Positions 29,072-37,627 of a stretch of DNA of 64,000 bases are shown here, piece by piece (the stretch's first letter is position 1; each line of letters starts with the position of its first letter). Source of the DNA: Rubidibacter lacunae KORDI 51-2 (GTDB taxonomy: Bacteria > Cyanobacteriota > Cyanobacteriia > Cyanobacteriales > Rubidibacteraceae). The position numbers were made by a program, and so were the translations under genes. The stretch lies in the NCBI RefSeq assembly GCF_000473895.1, contig NZ_ASSJ01000001.1:89557-153556 (forward strand). The letters are read 5' to 3'. The notes under the pieces were generated by a model, which was not told the origin of the DNA, made no database searches, and saw nothing but the letters and a program-made list of their open reading frames with translations.

Positions 29072-29438
29072 ATCCCACAATTCGGACGGAACCACGCGGA
29101 AATTATGGCACGCTCCTTGCACGAAATCCATCATTCGAGTCGGAATTGCTCGCTCAGCTTGAGAACGTCACTAGGTCTGAATGCACGGCCCGCTCGCTCG
29201 AGATCGAACCTGAAGCCAGTTTGTAAAATATGTTTAAGCTAGCATTATGCTGAAAATCCATGCTCCACATCGAGCGAGTGTTGGAGCACCCGTTAGGGTA
29301 GATAAAATCGGAAGGATTGAATCTAGCCACACACCTTTACAGACCTAAGTATCAGACTCCGATTTGTCTCTCCGGCACCCGACTCCTCGGGACTCTCTCA
29401 AACTAGACTGCATCCACTGCAAAATCCCTCCGTTCTAT

Positions 29439-29574
29439 TAGAGGCTGTTTGAAAAGTTGACTTGCGCGAAGTTAGGCACATGCCTCTTGACTAGGGAGCA
29501 GGGCTTTCGGAGCTTTTCTACGGGTAGCTCGGGGCAGTCTGGTACCGAGCTGGACCCTTTTCAATCAGCCTCTA
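29439..29574. mobile_element. 136-base MITE-like element
   Basis: Terminal inverted repeats TAGAGGCTGTTTGAAAAG (29439-29456) and CTTTTCAATCAGCCTCTA (29557-29574) match at 17 of 18 bases. The outermost TA on each side may be a duplicated target, leaving a 16-base repeat starting GAGGCTG. The interior has no gene. This is the structure of a miniature inverted-repeat element mobilised by an IS5- or IS4-type transposase. The right end overlaps the stop of the transposase relic next to it. Confidence 0.7.
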
Positions 29575-29871
29575 GGATTCTGCTCGGATGCATCGCAACT
29601 TCTCCAGAAGGTTTCTGCCAAATTGTCTCGGTATTTCTACTAGCTCTAAAATGAAATATGCAATTAGAGCAGGATAGATCTGCTGCTCGATTCCACTGGC
29701 ATTCTTTGCGATCGAGTGTCCGGCTTTAAATGCATCTTCGGGAATTTCCACAATTGCCCAATGTGTAAAAAAATTCGATATGGGCTCGTCAGGATTTTTG
29801 TGTAAACCCTCAGCAGAATTCAAGCGCGAACTGTTGGTGACAGGGAATTTCTGCCAGTCCCTCGAGGGCAA
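29572..29871 (-). pseudogene. Relic of a transposase C-terminus (IS4-like)
   Basis: A 99-codon frame ends ASGIEQQIYPALIAYFILEL, then VEIPRQFGRNLLEKLRCI. This resembles the C-terminal helix region of IS4/IS5-type DDE transposases, where NA..IQIY.ALIAY is followed by a leucine-rich end. Its stop codon lies inside the terminal repeat of the adjacent MITE-like element, so the two probably share an origin. The N-terminal two thirds and the catalytic residues are absent. The family is inferred from a short stretch and could be wrong. Confidence 0.42.
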
Positions 29872-30039
29872 TAGAAAATCACTCCAGACTTGGAAATTAG
29901 CAGATTTCGAGCCTCTGAACCGCGAACGTTTCTAGCTTCAATACTTCCAATCCGGAGGGTGCTAGTGCTGACACTCGCTCTGGACGACACCTCTCGCGGT
30001 GTATGGGTTTGCCACGAACCCTCTACAACTAAGGGAACC

Positions 30040-30963
30040 CTACCAGATCGAGCCTAGAAATACGCCGGCCAGCAAAGTAAATCCGATCGCGACGTTCTCG
30101 CGGAAAACTTGTCCGTACAGTCTCGGCGGCACCCGCGGTCGGCTCAGCTGCCAGCACTCTCGTATCCATAGCGCTGAGGCGATCGCCCACGTCGCCCAGA
30201 ACGACACGTGCAGGTGCATGACGATACCCTCGGCGGCCAGCAAGAGTGACGTCCCGGCAAAGAACGCGCTCACGGCAGCAACGACGCGATCGCCGAAGAA
30301 CAACGCGCTGGAATTGATTCCGATGCGCCGGTCGTCCTCGCGATCGGCCATGGCGTATACCGTATCGAAGCCGAGCGTCCACAGCAATGTCGCGCCCCAC
30401 AGCAGCCACATGGGCGCTCCCGAGCACTGCCACAGCCACACCTGCCCGTCGCACGCGATCGCGCTCCAGCCAATCGCTACTGTGAAGCCCCAGGCGATCG
30501 ACAAGACCAACTGCGGCACCGGGAAGAAACGCTTCGCCAGGGGATAACACACGATAACCGGTACTGCCGCCACGCTCAGCATGAAGCTCACCCGGTTGAG
30601 GTACAGCGCCGCCACTGCCGCGCAGGCCAGTGCCACTCCCGCCACGACGATGCCCGTGCGGACCGACAGCGCCTTCGACGCCAGCGGCCGCGATCGCGTG
30701 CGTTCTACTTGCGGATCGATCTCCCGGTCCCAGAGGTCGTTGATCGCGCAACCGGCTGCACTCGTCGCCAGGCTGCCGAGCAATATTACGCCCACTAGGG
30801 GCAGCGGCGGCGTCCCCTCCGCGGCCAGCACCACCGCCCACAAGGCTGGAATCGCCAAAATCAAGCGCCCTGCCGGTTTATTCCACCGCAGCAAGCGGAC
30901 GATGCTCAACCACGTCGGTTCTGGAGTGGATGGCAACTGTGAAGGTAATCGACGACTTGTCAT
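30040..30963 (-). CDS. ubiA: 4-hydroxybenzoate polyprenyltransferase (UbiA family)
   Basis: This 307-residue membrane enzyme joins a polyprenyl chain to 4-hydroxybenzoate in plastoquinone synthesis (cyanobacterial PlqA). The two Mg-pyrophosphate Asp motifs are NDLWDREIDPQVERTRSRPL near residue 90 and DTVYAMADREDDRRIG near 210. Eight or nine hydrophobic helices are visible, and the N-terminal RLLRWNKPAGRLILAIPALW is typical. It is divergent from ppx with 88 bases between. Chlorophyll or heme prenyltransferases are less likely given the 4-HB-type motif RSRPLAS. Confidence 0.93.
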   Translation of the reverse strand: MTSRRLPSQLPSTPEPTWLSIVRLLRWNKPAGRLILAIPALWAVVLAAEGTPPLPLVGVILLGSLATSAAGCAINDLWDREIDPQVERTRSRPLASKALSVRTGIVVAGVALACAAVAALYLNRVSFMLSVAAVPVIVCYPLAKRFFPVPQLVLSIAWGFTVAIGWSAIACDGQVWLWQCSGAPMWLLWGATLLWTLGFDTVYAMADREDDRRIGINSSALFFGDRVVAAVSAFFAGTSLLLAAEGIVMHLHVSFWATWAIASALWIRECWQLSRPRVPPRLYGQVFRENVAIGFTLLAGVFLGSIW

Positions 30964-31051
30964 AACGGCTGCAAATGGGCGGTCTTAGGAGACGAGAGAC
31001 GGTATATGGTGAATAAACGACTCGATCCTAACTGCAACCGACACCGCGCGC

Positions 31052-32695
31052 ATGACCGAGACTCTCTTTCGCATTCAATCCCAAGCGCCCAGGAGCAACC
31101 CTGCCCTCCTCGATCGCGATCGCGTCATGGCCGCCATTGACGTCGGCACCAACTCCATCCATATGGTGGTCGTGCGCGTCATGCCGTCGCTGCCGGCTTT
31201 CAACATCATCGCCCGCGAAAAAGATACCGTCCGCCTCGGCGATCGCGACCCAAAAACGGGCACCCTTACCCCCGCGGCGATCGATCGCGCCCTTGCCTCT
31301 CTCCGCCGCTGCCACGACCTCGCAGCTGCTTTTAATGCCGAACAGATTGTCGCCCTCGCCACCAGTGCCGTCCGCGAAGCGCCGAACGGCCGCGACTTCA
31401 TCCAACTCGTCCGGCGCGAACTCGGCATTACGATCGACTTGATCTCTGGACAAGAGGAAGCCCGGCGGATTTACCTGGGCGTGCTCTCGGCGATGGAATT
31501 TAGCGATCGCCCCCACATCATTGTCGATATTGGCGGCGGGTCTACGGAGATCGTGCTCGGGGACGGTCGCGAACCGCGCTATCTCAGCAGCACTAAAGTC
31601 GGAGCGGTGCGGCTCAAACATCGCTACATCACGAACGACCCGATCGCCAGGAGCGAGCGCCGCACCTTGGAAACGTATATTCGCGGCCAGCTCGCCCGCG
31701 CGACCTCAGAAGTTCGCGCTCGCTTGCAGCCCGGTGAAAAGCCGACGCTCGTTGGCACCTCGGGTACGATCGAATGTCTGGCAAATCTGCACGCTCGCGA
31801 AACGCTCGGCATCGTGCCCAATCCGCTGCAGGGGTACGAGCTCTGTCGCGAGGACCTAGATGCGCTGGTCGATCGCCTGGCTGACATGACCGAAGCCGAA
31901 CGCCTGCAGCTGCCTGGCATGTCCGATCGCCGGGCGGAAATCATCGTACCGGGGGCGTTGGTGCTGGTCGAAGCCATGCGACTGCTCGACCTCGATCGCC
32001 TGGTCGTCTGCGAGCGAGCACTGCGCGAAGGGGCGATCGTCGATTGGATGCTCGCCCACGGACTGATCGAGAACCACCTCCGCTTTCACAATTCCGTCCG
32101 CCAGCGCAGCACGCTCAACATCGCTAACAAGTATCGCGTCGACATCACCCACGGCGAGCGGGTCGCGCGCTTTGCCTTGAGCCTATTCGACCAAACCCAC
32201 GGCAATCTCCATCAATGGGGGGCAGAGGAGCGCGAACTGTTGTGGACGGCAGCAGTCTTGCACAACTGCGGCATCTACGTCAGCCACGACGCCCACCACA
32301 AGCACTCCTACTACCTGATTCGCAATGCCGAGCTGATGGGGTTCAATGAAACCGAGCTGGAACTCGTTGCCAACATCGCGCGCTATCACCGCAAAAGCAA
32401 GCCGAAAAAGAAGCACGAAAGCTATAGCAATTTGCCCGGCAAGCGCTACCGCGAAATGGTAGACCAGCTCAGCGCCTTGCTGCGCCTGGCTACGGCGCTC
32501 GATCGCCGGCAAATCGGCGCGATCGCGACCGTTCGTTGCCAGTACGATGCTAAGCAACGGGGGTTACACATTCACGTGATGCCAGCCCGCGCGGACGACG
32601 ACTGCGAGCTGGAGTTGTGGAGCCTGAGCGAGAAGAAAGCAGTGTTTGAAGAAGTATTCGACATCGCTGTCGAAACGGCTATCTGCGTGCCTTAA
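31052..32695 (+). CDS. ppx: Exopolyphosphatase (Ppx/GppA family)
   Basis: This 547-residue enzyme releases phosphate from polyphosphate or hydrolyses pppGpp. The sugar-kinase-like fold shows AAIDVGTNSIHMVVVRV (phosphate 1 loop) and IVDIGGGSTEIVLGD (phosphate 2), then LVGTSGTIECLA. The C-terminal HD-like domain has HGERVARFALSLFDQ and AAVLHNCGIYVS. The domain order and length are standard. The ATG at 31052 is followed by a ~30-residue leader before the fold; a second ATG at 31130 begins MAAIDVG and is a possible start. Confidence 0.94.
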   Translation: MTETLFRIQSQAPRSNPALLDRDRVMAAIDVGTNSIHMVVVRVMPSLPAFNIIAREKDTVRLGDRDPKTGTLTPAAIDRALASLRRCHDLAAAFNAEQIVALATSAVREAPNGRDFIQLVRRELGITIDLISGQEEARRIYLGVLSAMEFSDRPHIIVDIGGGSTEIVLGDGREPRYLSSTKVGAVRLKHRYITNDPIARSERRTLETYIRGQLARATSEVRARLQPGEKPTLVGTSGTIECLANLHARETLGIVPNPLQGYELCREDLDALVDRLADMTEAERLQLPGMSDRRAEIIVPGALVLVEAMRLLDLDRLVVCERALREGAIVDWMLAHGLIENHLRFHNSVRQRSTLNIANKYRVDITHGERVARFALSLFDQTHGNLHQWGAEERELLWTAAVLHNCGIYVSHDAHHKHSYYLIRNAELMGFNETELELVANIARYHRKSKPKKKHESYSNLPGKRYREMVDQLSALLRLATALDRRQIGAIATVRCQYDAKQRGLHIHVMPARADDDCELELWSLSEKKAVFEEVFDIAVETAICVP

Positions 32696-33613
32696 GCACA
32701 AGACTGTTGGCTAGAACTTGCATACGATCGCGGGCGCTCTCTCCAACGGCTCTCCTGAAGTGCGCGATCGCGGTTATTGGACTTTGGACAAAATGGGAGC
32801 CCTGGATCTGAACCGACAATCCCTCAAATGTCTGCAAAACAATTTTTGGGAGCTGTAGCTACGCGGCGTCCGAGATGGCAGCGGGAAATATTTGGGAGTT
32901 CGGCCGGGCCGACGAGCTCACCCAACTCCCAAATAGTTCAAAAGCTACACCTCATCAGGGTTAGGAAACTGGGCGATCCGTCAGCTGACCGCCTCAGTCG
33001 AACATCCATTTGTACAAAGTCCAGTAATCGAGAGTCAGCAACCGCGAGATGCCGTGCAGCTAGTCGAGCGTCAAAGCGGCACTGACTCGGCTGAATGGGA
33101 CGCCAGCGGTGGCGAATAGTCAGTATAAAAAACGACGCACTCCGCGGATACCACTGGCTTCTGTTCTGAGATGTTATCGAACAGGGGACTGAGCAGTCCC
33201 ATTTACCTCGATTCGCAGTGTTCATCCCAGAAGAATCGAGCGAGTCATCAAGTCCCATTGCAACAGCAAAATTGTGGAGAGGAGTAAATCAATCAGACAT
33301 ATGGAAGTGGTATAATATGCTACAATAACCTGATTGCTTCTGACGATTAGATTATATTCCTTGAGGGACTTTCGCCTTTCAATATTCAGATTCTAGTTCG
33401 ATTTAAGAGTTGTTTCGGAGACTAGACTGTTTGCTTGCGAGCGGTTATCATGATATCAATTAATATATTGCGTCTCTTACCCAGTGCAGGAACCTACGGT
33501 ATGAACGGAATCCTCTCAGATTTCCGAATCTGCAGCAGCTCGCCTGCTTAACAATATGCTGATTTGGGATTCATGTCGAATGAGAAACTTGGTATTTTTT
33601 TGGAGGAACATAA
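32696..33613. other. Left boundary of the AT-rich island; no gene
   Basis: This 918-base stretch marks the change from GC-rich core to AT-rich sequence, which becomes clear near 33270. It contains an inverted repeat (32891-32933) and a perfect TATAAT at 33311-33316 that may be a -10 box, about 300 bases before the next gene. No frame here looks like a protein. Confidence 0.45.
32891..32933. repeat. Inverted repeat near island boundary
   Basis: A 10-base perfect inverted repeat TTTGGGAGTT/AACTCCCAAA encloses 23 bases. It lies about 200 bases after ppx and could be a terminator, though it has no T tract, or one end of a lost element. Confidence 0.5.
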
Positions 33614-34906
33614 GTGGGTCAATCTATTAGGGCATTGGTAAATACAGTTGCAAAGAAAGAGCCTATTGACTCTTTGCATCTTGAAGGCAATCGCAAAACA
33701 AATATCCTTGCAGGTTGGGTATGTCCTATTCTTGACTCTCAAGGGGCAGAGAATAATCATGTGAAAGTCAACCTGGGATTTAATGCGGGAATCTGGTATT
33801 TCTACAAGCCTCACATCCAACTTTATGGCTCAATGCACGCTAGTGGAACTCTGGCCGAAAAGGTAGTGGCTTGCTGTGAAGAGAGAGATTTTCCGCTAGA
33901 TAGAGAGCCAGGGGAAATCAATATTATTGGTATTGAAGGAATGCACCCAAATGGTGAATTTAATCTCGATCAAAATGACAAATGGAATGATACAGTTGCG
34001 ATACTAACCTTTCGAGAAGGCAAGCCTCATTTTAATTTGCTTTGTAAAGCAACTACTGAACCTGGTTATCACTATACTCACAACACCGAAATCCATGAAG
34101 GGGTTGCTCGATTGGACACAGGGTATCATCATAATTTATGGCAAGTTGGTCAACATCGCGGTTATGAGGCCCTGGCTCAAAAGGGAAACTTGGCTCGACT
34201 TGTACGAGATGCCAACCGCGATTATCTGAGAAATGACACCACTTCTTATGAGCGTTTGAGAGGGATCAATCTTCACACTACTAAACCAGGATTGGCTTCG
34301 CCTGACACTATCGGCAAATGGTCGGCAGGTTGTGTTGTCATATATTCTCCTAAAGAGTTCTTGCAATTCATGGAACTTGTTAAGGGGAGTTCTCAGTTCA
34401 GAAGGTATTCCGATTTTGCTTTTAGTTTCATTCTGATATGGTCTCGTTGGTTAGAGCAAACACCTAGACCTATAGAGCCAGTTCCAACAGTCTCAGATGA
34501 TTATGATGTTGATATTGATGTCTTAGCACGCACTATTTGGGGAGAAGCCAGGGGGGAAAAACGGTTAGGGAAAACTGCCGTTGCTTGGGTAGTTCGCAAT
34601 AGAGCTTCTAGATCACCTTCTTATGGTTGGCCACCTACCATCCGTCAAGTCTGTCAACAGCCATGGCAGTTTAGCTGTTGGAATGAAAACGATCCTAACC
34701 GAGATAAGCTGCTAACAGTAAACGTGTCTAATAGCGAATTCAGGGAAAGTCAAGAGATTGCCAAGAAAGTTCTCAATGGGGAAATACCAGATCCCACTAA
34801 CGGAGCCGATCACTTTTTTGCTAATTATATCTCAACCCCTGATTGGGCAAGGGGGCAAAGCATAGTTGCTGAAATTGGTGTTCATCTTTTTTATCGGCTA
34901 GTTTAG
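33614..34906 (+). CDS. Fusion of L,D-transpeptidase-like domain and SleB cell-wall hydrolase
   Basis: This 430-residue protein starts at GTG 33614 with GGAGG ten bases upstream. The first ~115 residues are unrecognised. Residues ~150-260 hold a YkuD/L,D-transpeptidase-like pattern: GYHHNLWQVGQHRGYEAL, LVRDANRDYLRND, GINLHTT and the catalytic-type WSAGCVVIYSPKEF (Ser-Ala-Gly-Cys). Residues ~300-430 are a SleB-type hydrolase: LARTIWGEARGEKRLGKTAV, WVVRNRA, QQPWQFSCWNENDPN and PDPTNGADHFFANY. SleB cleaves peptidoglycan glycan strands. No signal peptide is visible, so export must use another route. It is AT-rich and lacks HIP1 sites. Confidence 0.75.
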   Translation: MGQSIRALVNTVAKKEPIDSLHLEGNRKTNILAGWVCPILDSQGAENNHVKVNLGFNAGIWYFYKPHIQLYGSMHASGTLAEKVVACCEERDFPLDREPGEINIIGIEGMHPNGEFNLDQNDKWNDTVAILTFREGKPHFNLLCKATTEPGYHYTHNTEIHEGVARLDTGYHHNLWQVGQHRGYEALAQKGNLARLVRDANRDYLRNDTTSYERLRGINLHTTKPGLASPDTIGKWSAGCVVIYSPKEFLQFMELVKGSSQFRRYSDFAFSFILIWSRWLEQTPRPIEPVPTVSDDYDVDIDVLARTIWGEARGEKRLGKTAVAWVVRNRASRSPSYGWPPTIRQVCQQPWQFSCWNENDPNRDKLLTVNVSNSEFRESQEIAKKVLNGEIPDPTNGADHFFANYISTPDWARGQSIVAEIGVHLFYRLV

Positions 34907-35139
34907 AAGTCCAAGTTTTTCAGAGAGAATGGGAAGCGATCAGCTTTGCGTACTAGTTTCTTGCAATTGCTAAGTTGGCTAATTTAGCTACTGCAGATGA
35001 CACTCCTAAGTTACCTCAGTCTTCACGTATTATTTTTGAAGGGATTGGATGCGCAACTGAGTGGCAGATTTCAGGATTTCTTCGAATAGTGTTCCTTTTC
35101 CGTTTGTGTTTAATTGAATATATACATGTGAGGTAATCT

Positions 35140-35793
35140 ATGACTACACAATTTGAGAAGTTGCTAGAGAATGTGATACGTGAGGTTAGTTTCCTGACGA
35201 TTGCGGATACCAGATATGTTCCTGGAGCGTTGTTAGAGTCTCAAAATGTTGATAGATTTACAGATAGGGTGCAAAGCTTTCTTGTCCCAGATTTTTTCCA
35301 ACAAAGTGATTTTAGGACTGTGCTTTCTGCAAGCAACTTTGCTCTTGCCCATGCAGCAAGTACATTTAGAGGCATAGCAGCATTATCTCTGCTATCTTTT
35401 CTAGGATTAAAAGTCTCTACGAATAGGCATTTTGAGGTATCTATTACTGTTGAGGAGGTCAAAGTGCGGCATTATGAAAATCCTGACATGGGTTTGGTGG
35501 CATTTGAAAGAGCATTCCTCCAATTCAAAGAGAGAGACGAAGACACCTTCAGACTATTGAGAGATAGATTTCTGGTGTTCTCATCATATTACGCTAGCCG
35601 ATTTCGCTTAGAATTCGCAGCTGGATCGGGGTTGGAAGGAGAAGTTGAGTTTGACAATAGTAGTGTTTCTGTTGAAGCTGGCGCTGCCATTGAGAGACAA
35701 GCCGATGTAATTTTGGTGAGTAACAATATTAGTGTCCCTTTTGCTGTTAGTGGCTATAGGGTTACAAAGAGGGGAACTATTCTCGAATCCTAG
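35140..35793 (+). CDS. Unrecognised 217-residue protein in the AT-rich island
   Basis: I do not recognise this protein. It begins TTQFEKLLENVIREVSFLTI, a likely amphipathic helix, followed by DTRYVPGALLESQ. A hydrophobic patch (FRGIAALSLLSFLGLKVS) lies near residue 90. The rest alternates as beta strands (FEVSITVEEVKVRHY, VEFDNSSVSVEAGAAI, ILVSNNISVPFAVSGYRVT). The order of an N-terminal amphipathic helix, an IPV/YVP-type loop and long beta strands recalls the pore-forming domain of gasdermins, but no sequence motif settles this. It follows the hydrolase-fusion gene by 233 bases. The function is unknown; a membrane-active effector is only a guess. Confidence 0.55.
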   Translation: MTTQFEKLLENVIREVSFLTIADTRYVPGALLESQNVDRFTDRVQSFLVPDFFQQSDFRTVLSASNFALAHAASTFRGIAALSLLSFLGLKVSTNRHFEVSITVEEVKVRHYENPDMGLVAFERAFLQFKERDEDTFRLLRDRFLVFSSYYASRFRLEFAAGSGLEGEVEFDNSSVSVEAGAAIERQADVILVSNNISVPFAVSGYRVTKRGTILES

Positions 35794-35887
35794 CTTATGG
35801 GCACCCCTCTGTGTCTACCTAGGACTAGACAGGCACCTGCGCAGATAACATAGACCGTAGGGCGGGTTACTCAAGGAGAAAACCCCC

Positions 35888-36256
35888 TTGCCAAAGCCAG
35901 CCACTGACCCCTTGCCCGATAACCAATTCAAGCTAGAACCAGCTCTCGAAAAGCGCACGCGTCGCACCTTCAGCGCCGAGTACAAACTACGGATCGTTCA
36001 GGAAGCTAACGCTTGCCAACACGGCGAACTGGGAAGTTTGCTGCGACGCGAAAAGCTTTACCACAACCAAATTCAACAATGGCGTCGCGAGTTCGACCAA
36101 GGCGGCACCGCCTCCCTGTCTAAGACGGCTCCGGGTCCCAAGCCCCAACTCACCAGCGAGCAGAGTCAGATTGCCGCGTTGGAGAAGAAGATTCAACGAC
36201 TCGAGCATCAGCTCCAGCTCAAGGATGATTGCCTAGCCCTACAAAAAAAGCCTTAG
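35888..36256 (+). CDS. IS3-family transposase OrfA (helix-turn-helix)
   Basis: This 122-residue protein starts at TTG and carries an IS3/IS911-type HTH (RRTFSAEYKLRIVQEANACQ, then LGSLLRREKLYHNQIQQWRREFDQG) followed by a leucine-zipper-like coiled coil (QSQIAALEKKIQRLEHQLQL). It binds the element's ends. It ends at 36256 in a run A AAA AAG (36243-36250), the slippery heptamer used by IS3 elements for -1 frameshifting. The -1 frame continues KALAMLAHQESEGDA to a TGA that overlaps the ATG of the orfB remnant (ATGA). OrfA itself looks intact. Confidence 0.85.
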   Translation: MPKPATDPLPDNQFKLEPALEKRTRRTFSAEYKLRIVQEANACQHGELGSLLRREKLYHNQIQQWRREFDQGGTASLSKTAPGPKPQLTSEQSQIAALEKKIQRLEHQLQLKDDCLALQKKP

Positions 36257-36290
36257 CGATGCTCGCGCACCAGGAGAGCGAGGGCGACGC

Positions 36291-37160
36291 ATGAATCTGC
36301 TCGTAACCCACAAACCCGAGCGGTTGCCATTAAGCCTGGCCTGCCAGCAGTTGGATCTGAACCGCAGCAGCCTTTTCGCGCGCCGAGACACAGCGAAGGT
36401 GGCAACAGCTAGGGGGGTCAAGTGTCTCCGAGAGCGCGACAACCGCGCGCCTTGAGCCCAGCCCCCAATCAGGTCTGGACGTGGGATATCACCAAGTTGG
36501 CGTTGAGCCAGAAAGGAGTCTATCTCTCGCTGTACGCGATCGTCGACTTGTTCAGCCGCTTTGTCTTGGCTTGGATGCTGTCACGCAAGGAAAACAGCGC
36601 CCTCTCCCAACAACTGATGTGCGAGGCGATGGCGCGCCACCCCCATGCGACCGACGCGCGGACGATTCACCAAGACCGAGGCGCGCCGATGATTGCCCGC
36701 AACTTCCTGGAGGTCATCAGCGACCTGGGGGGCGACCGCCAGTCACAGCCGCCCGAGAGTGAGCAACGACAACCCATTCAGTGAGAGCCAATTCAGAACC
36801 CTGAAGTATCAGCCCGACTACCCCGGACGCTTCGAGCATTACGCCCAAGCCGAACGGTGGTGCCAGGACTACTTCGAGTGGTACAACTACAGCCACCATC
36901 ACAGCGCCCTGGAGGGCTTTACACCGGTCCAAGTGTTCACCCAGAGCTATCGAGAGCTAGCCCGGCAACGGGAGCAGGTGATGAGCGCGGCGTTCGAGGT
37001 ACACCCGGAACGCTTCGTGGGTGGGCGACCCAAAGTCAAACTACCGCCGCAAGTGGTGGCCATCAACCCCATCTATCGAGAAGATGGCAGTATCGAAACC
37101 GAGACTGGTGTCAATTTCCCCACGCTCGACGCTGCCAAGGAGACAACTAAACTACATTAA
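36291..37160 (+). pseudogene. IS3-family transposase OrfB, broken
   Basis: The DDE transposase is in three frames. From ATG 36291: MNLLVTHKPERLPLSLACQQ. From about 36420, another frame: NQVWTWDITKLALSQKGVYL with the first catalytic Asp, then TIHQDRGAPM with the second. A third frame from about 36730 gives VSNDNPFSESQFRTLKY, where the catalytic Glu lies, and runs to a stop at 37160. The piece between the first and second segments is too short, so an internal deletion removed part of the HTH_21 region. The element is no longer able to make transposase. Confidence 0.85.
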
Positions 37161-37191
37161 CTAAAAACCACGTGTACAAAACTGGTTGACA

Positions 37192-37627
37192 ACTTCCGTC
37201 TCCGCAGCGACAGCGTCAGGCGCGGAAGCTGCTCTGAGAGAGGGAGATGGGAGCAACCCTAGCTTTAATCAAGAATTGCTATCAGTATCAGGCGCATTGT
37301 TTTCGACTCTATCTGAGCAAACACCGTTTGCGCATACTACCCAACAACAAGTATCTGCAAAGTGAGTAGAGATGTGCCATCTTCTCGGGGGGAGTGGAGT
37401 CAAAGGTGAAGCAAATTGACCAGGGGTTGAAAATTTCAGAGGCAATATTGAGGCGGACAATGTACCACAAGTGCTGGGACATCGATGCACCTACCTCAAC
37501 AAACAGCTCTGAATTCTATCCTTAGAAGGTGACACGTACCCATCTAGAACGAGCTGCTCAAAAGACTAATTCCCCTGCCCATCAAACCGAGAAAAAATAC
37601 TTGTAGAATGACTGTAAATGGTAAAAG
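37192..37627. other. Intergenic stretch between IS3 and membrane-TPR gene
   Basis: These 436 bases lie downstream of both neighbours. Short frames exist, including one reading ESKVKQIDQGLKISEAILRR, but I recognise nothing and no frame is longer than about 70 codons. Confidence 0.3.

Larger units (their letters stand above)
35812..37191 (+). mobile_element. Degraded IS3-family insertion sequence
   Basis: The ends are proposed from an 8-base match: TGTCTACC at 35812 and GGTTGACA at 37184-37191, which read as TGTCTACC and TGTCAACC (7 of 8). The 1380-base length fits IS3 elements. It holds orfA and a broken orfB. No target-site duplication is visible. GC content is higher than in the flanking island, so it arrived separately. 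Confidence 0.6.

Noticed and set aside
32938..33258. 106-codon minus-strand frame in the island boundary
   Set aside because: Composition and residue pattern are like translated non-coding DNA; no conserved motif in either direction.
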